DNA from: GCA-2746365 sp963711255
GTDB taxonomy: Bacteria > Pseudomonadota > Gammaproteobacteria > SZUA-229
Reading direction: 5' to 3'
NCBI GenBank assembly: GCA_963711255.1
Contig: CAVQDO010000018.1
Location: forward strand, 62,001 to 126,000
Length of the DNA stretch: 64,000 bases
Position 1 is the stretch's first letter; every line of letters begins with the position of its first letter. Positions 7,088 to 14,307 of the stretch are shown here, one piece after another. A program made the position numbers and the translations under genes. The notes under the pieces were generated by a model. It made no database searches, had not been told where the DNA came from, and saw only the letters and a program-made list of their open reading frames with translations.

Positions 7088-9055
7088 TTATTTTTTTCTT
7101 AGTTGAGCAATTTCACGGCTAACTGATTTGAGTTTTTTATCGTTTGGTCTGAGTTTTTCTGCAGCAACAAAATGTTCGGCAGCGTCATCAAAGTCATCAT
7201 CTTTTGCTTCTTCAAGCGCCAGTTGCAGGTGTCGGTTAAAGACATCATTTAAACCGTTTGTTGCGTGTTCGTTATTCGGTGACTGTTTCAGGACCTTTTG
7301 ATAATTATAGCTGGCACTGCTGAGTCGATCGGTTTTTAATGCATTATCAGCCGCTTTTAGCAGGTCAAGGGTGTAAGCATCATTACTGGCTGCGGCCCTG
7401 GTGGTTACCTGTTGTTTGATTTTTTCAAGGCCCTGTTTCGCGCGCAGGTTGCCAGGCTGGTGCTGCAAAACGCGTTCATAGTTTTGCCTGGCGCTGGCGT
7501 AACGGTTGTTGTCGAGGGCTGTATCAGCAGCTCTTAGCGAGTCATTGATATATTCATCAGTAGTATCTTCTGCATCCCCTAGCCAGCTTGATAGTATCCC
7601 TGTTTTAGATTCTGCTGTTGCAACCGGGGCGGGTGATACCTTGCCTGTATTATTTGCTACCTGTTTCTGCGCCGGTGTTTCTGTTACCGGCTGTTTCACT
7701 GCTGTGTTTGTTTCTGGTATTTTATTGCTGACTTTTGCTTCACGCTGTTTTTGTTTTAATGCCTGCAATTCCTGTTTTGCTCTGCGTGTTTCGGCTTCAG
7801 CTTGTGCCAGTTCTTCATTTTTTTCGCGTAGCAATGTTTCCTGCTGCCGTTGTTCCAGCTGCTGATTTTTGCTTGCAAGGCGTTGCTGTTCCAGCTTCTC
7901 AGCCTCAAATTTCTGAGCTTCAAGTTTCTGAGCTTCAAGTTGCTGTGCTTTAAGCTGTGCATTTTCAGTATTTAGTTTTTCCTGCTGCAGGCGGCGTTTA
8001 TTGAACATCAGTGTTTCGCTGTCCGGCTTTGTTGCCTGCTGGCTATTACCAGGATTCGTCGTCAGGGTTGAGTTCGTGCGGTTTAAAAATAGCATTGCCC
8101 CCGCGGCAATGATGACAATAGCGGTAAGCGCTATGCCGGCAAATAAGTTTCTTTTGCTGCTGGCAGGCTGGTTTGTCTGTACAGTCTTTTTATCGGTGTT
8201 AAGGCTGACTGCCGGATTAATGGCTGTCTGGTTAAATATTAAAGTGGCATTTGCCGGTGTGTCACCGCGATCAAGGCATTCGATATCAGCAATAACTTCA
8301 CGACCGGACTGGTAGCGCTCGGCAGGTTCTTTGGCAAGCAGAGTGTTAACCAGTGGCTGATATTTCTGGTATGGTTCCGCCAGATCGGGTACCGGTTCGG
8401 TAATGTGTTTAAAAACAACAGCAATGGTTGAGTCGGCATCAAATGGAACTTCACCATTGAACATTTCGAATAAAACGATGCCCAGGCTATAAAGGTCAGA
8501 CCATGGGCCGATTTCCTGCCCCTGTGCCTGTTCCGGGCTCATGTAATGCGGCGTGCCGATTACCGTTCCGGTTGCTGTCATTTTTGTTTCGGACTTTGCG
8601 GCTCGGGCAATACCAAAATCCGTTAATACCGCGGTACCGTCCTCGCGGAACAGTATGTTGTCGGGTTTTACATCGCGGTGCACGATACCTTTCTTATGGG
8701 CAAAATCCAGCGCCGAGGCGATTTGTTTGATAATGCCAAGTATCTGTTTTATACCCAGCTTTTTTTTGACTTTGTCATCCAGGGTTTCACCGGGCAGATA
8801 TTCCATGGCGATATAGTGATGTTCGTTGTGCACGCCAACATCATAAACAGTGATTATGTTTTGATGGGTCAGGTTGGCAACAATGCGTGCTTCTCGCATA
8901 AATCGTTCACTGAATGATTTGTCGCCATGCAAATCTTTGGATAACACTTTTATCGCAACCAGGCGGTCGAGCCCTGTATGGCGAGCAAGGTAAACTCGCG
9001 CCATGCCGCCGCGGCCAAGCTGTTTCTCGATAGTGTATCCGGGTATTTCAATCAT
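7088..9055 (-). CDS. Hanks-type serine/threonine protein kinase with transmembrane segment, coiled coil and TPR-like tail
   Basis: Residues 7-265 are a complete eukaryotic-like kinase domain: glycine loop GRGGMARVY (14-22), Lys36 in AIKVL, VHRDVKPDN (about 124-132), DFG (about 145) and MSPEQ. A single membrane helix lies near residues 302-322 (FAGIALTAIVIIAAGAMLFL). It is followed by a glutamine/glutamate-rich coiled coil (about 355-450) with repeated LEAQK units, and a TPR-like region (about 515-655) with repeated LxAAxxALxxxR motifs. So the kinase faces the cytoplasm and the tail is predicted periplasmic. It is divergent from, and probably works with, the PP2C phosphatase gene 108 bases away. 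Its substrates are unknown. Confidence 0.92.
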   Translation of the reverse strand: MIEIPGYTIEKQLGRGGMARVYLARHTGLDRLVAIKVLSKDLHGDKSFSERFMREARIVANLTHQNIITVYDVGVHNEHHYIAMEYLPGETLDDKVKKKLGIKQILGIIKQIASALDFAHKKGIVHRDVKPDNILFREDGTAVLTDFGIARAAKSETKMTATGTVIGTPHYMSPEQAQGQEIGPWSDLYSLGIVLFEMFNGEVPFDADSTIAVVFKHITEPVPDLAEPYQKYQPLVNTLLAKEPAERYQSGREVIADIECLDRGDTPANATLIFNQTAINPAVSLNTDKKTVQTNQPASSKRNLFAGIALTAIVIIAAGAMLFLNRTNSTLTTNPGNSQQATKPDSETLMFNKRRLQQEKLNTENAQLKAQQLEAQKLEAQKFEAEKLEQQRLASKNQQLEQRQQETLLREKNEELAQAEAETRRAKQELQALKQKQREAKVSNKIPETNTAVKQPVTETPAQKQVANNTGKVSPAPVATAESKTGILSSWLGDAEDTTDEYINDSLRAADTALDNNRYASARQNYERVLQHQPGNLRAKQGLEKIKQQVTTRAAASNDAYTLDLLKAADNALKTDRLSSASYNYQKVLKQSPNNEHATNGLNDVFNRHLQLALEEAKDDDFDDAAEHFVAAEKLRPNDKKLKSVSREIAQLRKK

Positions 9056-9163
9056 GGGTGTCTGGAATCGGGTAAAAAACTTGCGATTTTAGTTATATTG
9101 TCTGAGTATAAGAATAGTATTTTTCGATAACTAAGCAATCAAATAGAGCAAACGGGATGCGAT

Positions 9164-10000
9164 ATGCAGACTGAGTACGGGCAAGCAGTGAGTTATGCGG
9201 CTGGCACTGATGTGGGTCGGACACGCGAAGGTAATGAAGATAGCTATTGCGTCAATGCTGAGCTGGGCCTGTATGTTGTTGCGGATGGCATGGGCGGACA
9301 TGACAGTGGTGAGGTTGCCAGCCAGATTGCGGTGGACACTATCGAGCAGCAGGTTGCGCAGGGCGCTGATCTGGCGCTTGCTATCGAGCGAGCCCACCAG
9401 GCAATTATAGATGGTGTGAAACAGGGGATCGGCAAGCACGGCATGGGAACAACCGTGGTTGCAATCCAGGTATTCGAAGATCAGTACACGCTGGCCTGGG
9501 TGGGGGATAGTCGTGCCTATTTATGGGATCAGGGCCTTGTTCAGTTAAGCAGGGATCATTCACTGGTACAGATGCTGCTGGATTCAGGGCAGATAACTGA
9601 GGCAGAGGCGCGAGTGCATCCGCGTAAGAATATTATTTATCAAAACCTGGGTGCCGAGGATATTAACGATTTTCAGGTATCAGTTAAAAAAGGCAATTTG
9701 TATAAAGATCAGAAGCTCATTCTGTGCAGTGATGGTTTATCGGACGAGCTGGATGATGAAGCAATAAGTGATATTGTTGGCCGGGGGGTTGGCCGGGTTG
9801 CTGCCCGGTCAGGTGCCGAGGAGAAAACTTCAGACAACAGTGAGATAGTTGATGAGCTGATAGCCGCCGCGCTTGAAAATGGTGGCAATGATAATGTCTC
9901 GCTGATTGTTATTTCTGCATCGGATTCTGCACCAGACAGGCCAGAGCTGACAACAACGCAGGCAGGTATTGATAAAGATACACTGGTTCCTGATAACTAG
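9164..10000 (+). CDS. PP2C-family serine/threonine phosphatase
   Basis: The 278-residue protein has all main PP2C motifs: TDVGRTREGNEDSY (residues about 10-23), VVADGMGGHDSGEVAS (about 37-52), GMGTTVVA (about 92-99), WVGDSRAYLW (about 109-118), LCSDGLSDEL (about 187-196) and GGNDNVSLIV near 245. The aspartates that hold the two metal ions are present. It has no signal peptide and should be cytoplasmic, removing phosphate from serine/threonine residues. Divergent from the kinase gene, it most likely reverses that kinase's action, a common bacterial pairing. About 30 extra residues at the C-terminus are unstructured. Confidence 0.93.
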   Translation: MQTEYGQAVSYAAGTDVGRTREGNEDSYCVNAELGLYVVADGMGGHDSGEVASQIAVDTIEQQVAQGADLALAIERAHQAIIDGVKQGIGKHGMGTTVVAIQVFEDQYTLAWVGDSRAYLWDQGLVQLSRDHSLVQMLLDSGQITEAEARVHPRKNIIYQNLGAEDINDFQVSVKKGNLYKDQKLILCSDGLSDELDDEAISDIVGRGVGRVAARSGAEEKTSDNSEIVDELIAAALENGGNDNVSLIVISASDSAPDRPELTTTQAGIDKDTLVPDN

Positions 10001-10059
10001 CGGGTGTCTCTGACGAATGCGGAGATGGCTGCTGGTTTTATAGCGTCAAACGAGCAAGT

Positions 10060-10965
10060 TTATTGTTTCTGCAGGATGCTGAAATATAGCGCTGATGGAT
10101 TATCTTCCCGATTATTTTCGCCCAGGCTAATATAGCCTTCACCAATGAGCGGCAGTTCTTCGCGGCGTATAAAAATTTCATTCTGCTTGTTGAGTTTTAC
10201 GTAAGTGCCATTCGTGCTGTGGTCGGTCAGTACAAATTTTCCACGGCGAAAATCCAGGTTTACATGCGAGCGTGATGCGAATTTAGCGTCAATGGCAATG
10301 TCGCAGTTGCTGTCCCGGCCAATATTGATGGGCGCTGAAATATCGCTATCAGTATAAAAGCGTTCTTCACCATTGAATTTCAAAATGATAGAAAAATTTG
10401 CCTGTGCCATTTGTTGTATGTGCATCGAAGTGGCGAATGCGGTGACATTACTTTCTTCCCAGAGCAGCTGGTATATTTTTAGTTCTTCATCGATGCCTTT
10501 CACCCGGGTGGTGTCGAACAGGCGTGTGCTGTTCTGCATATCTTTGCTTAGCAGGTGAACAAAACCTTCGGTGGTTATTGTCTGGTTGGCCTTGGCGATG
10601 GCTGCCATGCGGGCCGCAATATTAACCGCATCACCAAAAATATCGCCATCTTTGGCAATGGTGTTGCCATAGTGTAAGCCAATACGGATCTCAAGTTTTT
10701 GTGTGTTGTCACTGCCAGTCGATTCCTGGTGCATTTCACAGGCAGCGAGTGTTGCCTGTTCTGCCGTCGGAAACTGGCACATGATTTCATCGCCAATGGT
10801 TTTTATGACACGACCGTTGTGTAGTGATGAAATCTCGCTCATCTTTTTTAGTCGTGTGGAAATAAGGTGTTCGGCTTTATCATCGCCGAGCTGGTTATAC
10901 AGACGTGTGCTGCCGGAGATGTCGGCAAACATGATCGCGCACTGGTTGTTCGTTGGTGTTTCCAT
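10060..10965 (-). CDS. class III adenylate/guanylate cyclase fused to an FHA domain
   Basis: Residues about 8-175 are a class III cyclase catalytic domain: FADISGSTRL with the first metal aspartate, KTIGDEIMCQF with the second metal aspartate and a purine-specifying lysine, and DIFGDAVNIAARM carrying an aspartate plus the transition-state Asn and Arg. The lysine/aspartate pair favours ATP, so cAMP is the likely product. Residues about 205-290 form an FHA domain (INIGRDSNCDIAI, SRSHVNL, HSTNGTYV) that binds phosphothreonine. The gene is convergent with the PP2C gene, 59 bases away. Regulation by the neighbouring kinase through the FHA domain is a reasonable inference. Confidence 0.9.
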   Translation of the reverse strand: METPTNNQCAIMFADISGSTRLYNQLGDDKAEHLISTRLKKMSEISSLHNGRVIKTIGDEIMCQFPTAEQATLAACEMHQESTGSDNTQKLEIRIGLHYGNTIAKDGDIFGDAVNIAARMAAIAKANQTITTEGFVHLLSKDMQNSTRLFDTTRVKGIDEELKIYQLLWEESNVTAFATSMHIQQMAQANFSIILKFNGEERFYTDSDISAPINIGRDSNCDIAIDAKFASRSHVNLDFRRGKFVLTDHSTNGTYVKLNKQNEIFIRREELPLIGEGYISLGENNREDNPSALYFSILQKQ

Positions 10966-11050
10966 ATGAACAACTCTAGCAGTTTGGGGTGTTTTTTTAC
11001 AAATTTATTGTGAGTAGAATCATGAAAATTTCTACTGCTAATGCTGTTAG

Positions 11051-11093
11051 TAATAGCCTGTCATCTCGAATAGCAGGAGATGACAGGCTATTA
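11051..11093. repeat. strong 17-bp perfect hairpin downstream of lpdA
   Basis: TAATAGCCTGTCATCTC (11051-11067) and its exact complement (11077-11093) surround a nine-base loop. It lies seven bases past the lpdA stop on the leftward transcript. A T-run is lacking on that side, so it may be an RNA-stabilising 3' structure rather than a simple terminator. The plus-strand side is T-rich but no rightward gene precedes it. Confidence 0.75.
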
Positions 11094-11099
11094 TTTGAT

Positions 11100-12851
11100 T
11101 TATTTTTTAGGGATGTATAAATCGGTGATGGTGCCTTCAGCCATTTCAGCGGCAAAGTTGAAGGTTTCAGATAGTGTTGGATGCGGGTGCACGGTGAGTG
11201 CGATATCTTCAATATCGGCGCCCATTTCCAGTGCCAGCACGGCTTCCGCGATAAGCTCACCGGCGTTGGTGCCTACCATGCCGGCACCGATGATCTGGTG
11301 CGTGTTCTTATCAAACAGTATTTTGGTTATACCTTCGTTGCGCCCGATACTCAATGAGCGGCCACTGGCTGCCCATGGGAAAGCACCTTTGGTGTATTCC
11401 ACGCCGTCAGCTTTTGCCTGTTCTTCTGTGATGCCCATCCAGGCAATTTCAGGATCGGTATAAGCAACCGAAGGAATGGTTTTGGCGTCAAAGAATGATT
11501 TCATGCCGGCGATGACTTCTGCTGCTGTTTTTGCTTCGTGTGTCGCTTTATGTGCCAGCATCGGCTGGCCGACAATATCACCAATGGCGAAAATGTGACT
11601 GATGTTGGTGCGCTGTTGTTTGTCGACTGCAATAAAGCCGCGCTCATCAACAATAACACCGGCTTTATCGGCATCAATTAACTTACCATTGGGACTGCGT
11701 CCAACCGCAAGCAGTACGCGATCGAAAGTATCGGTTTCCGGTACGTCCTTGCCTTCGAAAGAAACTTTCAGTCCCTTCTTCAGCGATTCAATCGCGGTGA
11801 CTTTTGAGTTTAACCAGATATTTTCGTAGCGGTTTTTAACACGCTTCATTAGCGGACGCACCAGGTCGGGATCGCAGCCGGGAATTAAGCCCGGTGACAG
11901 TTCGACAACCGAAACCTTTGAGCCCAGTGCGTCATAAACCGTCGCCATTTCCAGGCCGATAATACCGCCGCCAATTACCAGCAGACGTTTGGGAATGTCA
12001 GCCAGTTCCAGTGCGCCGGTAGAGTCCATTAAGCGCTCATCATCGTATGGCAGGCCCGGTATCTTAAAGACGGAGGATCCGGCAGCGATAATCGCGTTGT
12101 CGAAAGAAATACTTTGTCTGCCGTTGTTACCGCTGACTTCAATAGTCGTTGCCGAAGTAAATTTTCCGTAACCGGTCACTATCTGAACCTTGCGCTGTTT
12201 AGCCAGGCCTGCGAGTCCGCCGGTAAGCTGTTTAATTACACTGTTTTTAAAGCCGGCCAGCTTTTTGATATCAATTTTTGGTTTGCCAAAATCAATACCG
12301 TGGTCAGCCATATCTGCGGCTTCATTGATAATTTCTGCGGTGTGCAGTAAAGCTTTAGATGGGATACAGCCAACGTTGAGGCAGACGCCGCCAATGTCAT
12401 CGAACTTTTCAATCATTATTACTTGCTTGCCAAGGTCGGCGGCGCGAAAGGCAGCGGTATAACCGCCGGGGCCTGAACCTAGAACAAGTACTTCGGCGTG
12501 CAGGTCGCTATCACCGGCCGGGGCGGCCTGTGGCGCAGGGGCTGATTCTTCCTGCGTTTCTACAGCAGGTGCTTCGTTACTTTTCGCTGCCGGTTCAGTA
12601 GTCTGGCTGTCGGACACTTCCAGTTTTAAAATAATCATGCCCTGGCTGACTTTATCGTTCACACTCACCAGAACTTCCTGTACGGTACCGGAAGAGGGTG
12701 AAGGGATTTCGATGGTCGCTTTGTCGGATTCCAGTGTGATCAGTGGATCTTCTTTAGCGATAATGTCACCGCTGTTGACCAGTACTTCAATAATATCAAC
12801 TTCGCTAAAGTCACCGATATCCGGCACTTCTACATTAACTGTTTTGCTCAT
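11100..12851 (-). CDS. lpdA: dihydrolipoamide dehydrogenase (E3) with N-terminal lipoyl domain
   Basis: E3 re-oxidises the dihydrolipoyl groups of the pyruvate dehydrogenase complex and passes electrons to NAD+. The 583 residues start with a lipoyl domain (about 1-80) whose lysine lies in LESDKATIEIPSP, then an Ala/Pro/Glu-rich linker (about 85-115). The FAD/NAD disulfide reductase follows: GSGPGGYTAA, redox pair GGVCLNVGCIPSK, and the C-terminal HPHPTLSE with the catalytic His/Glu. Free-standing E3 proteins are about 475 residues; the extra lipoyl domain is known from some beta- and gammaproteobacteria. It is downstream of aceF with a hairpin repeat in the 140-bp gap. Confidence 0.95.
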   Translation of the reverse strand: MSKTVNVEVPDIGDFSEVDIIEVLVNSGDIIAKEDPLITLESDKATIEIPSPSSGTVQEVLVSVNDKVSQGMIILKLEVSDSQTTEPAAKSNEAPAVETQEESAPAPQAAPAGDSDLHAEVLVLGSGPGGYTAAFRAADLGKQVIMIEKFDDIGGVCLNVGCIPSKALLHTAEIINEAADMADHGIDFGKPKIDIKKLAGFKNSVIKQLTGGLAGLAKQRKVQIVTGYGKFTSATTIEVSGNNGRQSISFDNAIIAAGSSVFKIPGLPYDDERLMDSTGALELADIPKRLLVIGGGIIGLEMATVYDALGSKVSVVELSPGLIPGCDPDLVRPLMKRVKNRYENIWLNSKVTAIESLKKGLKVSFEGKDVPETDTFDRVLLAVGRSPNGKLIDADKAGVIVDERGFIAVDKQQRTNISHIFAIGDIVGQPMLAHKATHEAKTAAEVIAGMKSFFDAKTIPSVAYTDPEIAWMGITEEQAKADGVEYTKGAFPWAASGRSLSIGRNEGITKILFDKNTHQIIGAGMVGTNAGELIAEAVLALEMGADIEDIALTVHPHPTLSETFNFAAEMAEGTITDLYIPKK

Positions 12852-12884
12852 AGCTTTGCTCGAAATAAAAACATTGAAAAGCGA

Positions 12885-12970
12885 TTGACCACAGAGACAC
12901 AGAGGTCGCAGAGAAAATTAATTCAAGTGAAAACAAAAATAACTCTGTGCACTCTGTGTCTCTGTGGTTA
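12885..12970. repeat. CCACAGAG-type hairpin repeat, copy 1
   Basis: An imperfect inverted repeat of about 86 bases with arms of the ACCACAGAGACACAGAG type and its complement. It lies between aceF and lpdA and would be transcribed with them. Two more copies are at 17171-17276 and 18571-18672. Confidence 0.85.
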
Positions 12971-12991
12971 AGGCGTTTAGTTTTAGGTTTT

Positions 12992-14290
12992 TTATAATAA
13001 CAATCTTCTCGTATCGGATAACACGGTACTTAAATACGAGGTGAAACGCGCGCCGTCGGCGCCGTCGATAACACGGTGATCGTAAGACAGTGATAGCGGC
13101 AGCATTAAGCGCGGTACAAATTCGCCGTCGACAAAAACCGGCTGCATACTGGAACGTGATACGCCCAGTATGGCAACTTCAGGTGCATTTACAATCGGTG
13201 TGAATGAGGTGCCGCCGATTCCGCCCAGGCTGGAAATACTGATACAGCCACCCTGCATGTCAGAAGGCGATAACTTTTTCGCACGTGCACGCTGGCTGGT
13301 TTCGGTTAGTTCCTGCGCCAGTTCGATTAGTGATTTTCTGTCGCAGTCACGAATGACCGGCACGACCAGGCCATCGGGTGTATCCATGGCAACGCCAATG
13401 TTGACGTATTTTTTAAGGATCAGATTTTCGCCGGTATGATCCAGTGATGAATTGAAGCGTGGAAATTCTTTCAACGCCGAGACCAGTGCTTTCATCAGGA
13501 AAGCCAGCACAGTAACGCGGGTTCCTTCTTTCTTGCTCTCTTCGTTCAGCTGTTTGCGGAATTTTTCCAGCTCGGTGATATCAGCGTGATCAAACTGCGT
13601 GACATGCGGTACGGTAACCCAGTTACGGTGCAGGAATTTACCGGTCAGCTTGTTAATGCGGGTTAGTTCCTGGGTTTCAATTTCACCAAACTGGCTGTAA
13701 TCGATTTCCGGCATGGGTTCTACACCCAGGCCGCCGCCGCGATTACCCTGTGTAAGGGTCTGTTTAACCCAGGCTTTAACGTCTTCTTTTAAAATGCGTT
13801 TTTTAGTGCCCGTACCAGTCATCTGCGAAAGGTCTGCACCCAGCTCACGGGCAAATTTTCTAACCGATGGGCTGGCGTGGGCTGTCTTGAAACCTTCTTC
13901 ATTAATGCGGATTGACGCAGTTGGCGAAGGTCGCGGAGCGGCCGGTGCCGGTGCCGGAGCTGGCGCAGCTGCTGGCGCGGGTGCTGCTTCAGCAGCAGGC
14001 GCAGCTGCACTTTCGGCAGGTGTTTCTTCAGCTGCAGCGCTGTCGTCATCGGATGTTTCCAGGGTTATCATCAGGCTGCCCTGAGAAACCTTATCGCCGA
14101 TGTTTATTTTTACTTCTTTAACGGTTCCGGCATAGGGTGATGGAATTTCCATTGCCGCTTTATCTGATTCCAGTGAAGCAATAGGGTCTTCGACAGAAAT
14201 CTGGTCGCCAGCAGCAACCAGAATTTCAATAACTTCAACGCCATCGAAATCACCAATATCAGGAACAAGAATGTCTTTAATATCTGCCAT
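12992..14290 (-). CDS. aceF: dihydrolipoamide acetyltransferase (E2 of pyruvate dehydrogenase)
   Basis: E2 forms the core of the pyruvate dehydrogenase complex and transfers acetyl groups from its lipoyl arm to CoA. The 432 residues show one lipoyl domain (about 1-80; LESDKAAMEIPSP), a flexible Ala/Pro linker (about 85-125), a peripheral-subunit-binding domain (about 138-173; ASPSVRKFARELG) and the catalytic domain ending in LSYDHRVIDGADGARF with the active-site histidine. E. coli AceF has three lipoyl domains; one here plus one on LpdA is a different arrangement. It is 17 bases downstream of aceE. Confidence 0.96.
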   Translation of the reverse strand: MADIKDILVPDIGDFDGVEVIEILVAAGDQISVEDPIASLESDKAAMEIPSPYAGTVKEVKINIGDKVSQGSLMITLETSDDDSAAAEETPAESAAAPAAEAAPAPAAAPAPAPAPAAPRPSPTASIRINEEGFKTAHASPSVRKFARELGADLSQMTGTGTKKRILKEDVKAWVKQTLTQGNRGGGLGVEPMPEIDYSQFGEIETQELTRINKLTGKFLHRNWVTVPHVTQFDHADITELEKFRKQLNEESKKEGTRVTVLAFLMKALVSALKEFPRFNSSLDHTGENLILKKYVNIGVAMDTPDGLVVPVIRDCDRKSLIELAQELTETSQRARAKKLSPSDMQGGCISISSLGGIGGTSFTPIVNAPEVAILGVSRSSMQPVFVDGEFVPRLMLPLSLSYDHRVIDGADGARFTSYLSTVLSDTRRLLL

Positions 14291-14307
14291 TTGTATCTAC
14301 CTGATAA

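Noticed and set aside
7756..7962. Separate small ORFs inside the kinase coiled-coil region
   Set aside because: They are other-frame readings of the repetitive glutamine/glutamate-coding DNA of the kinase gene.
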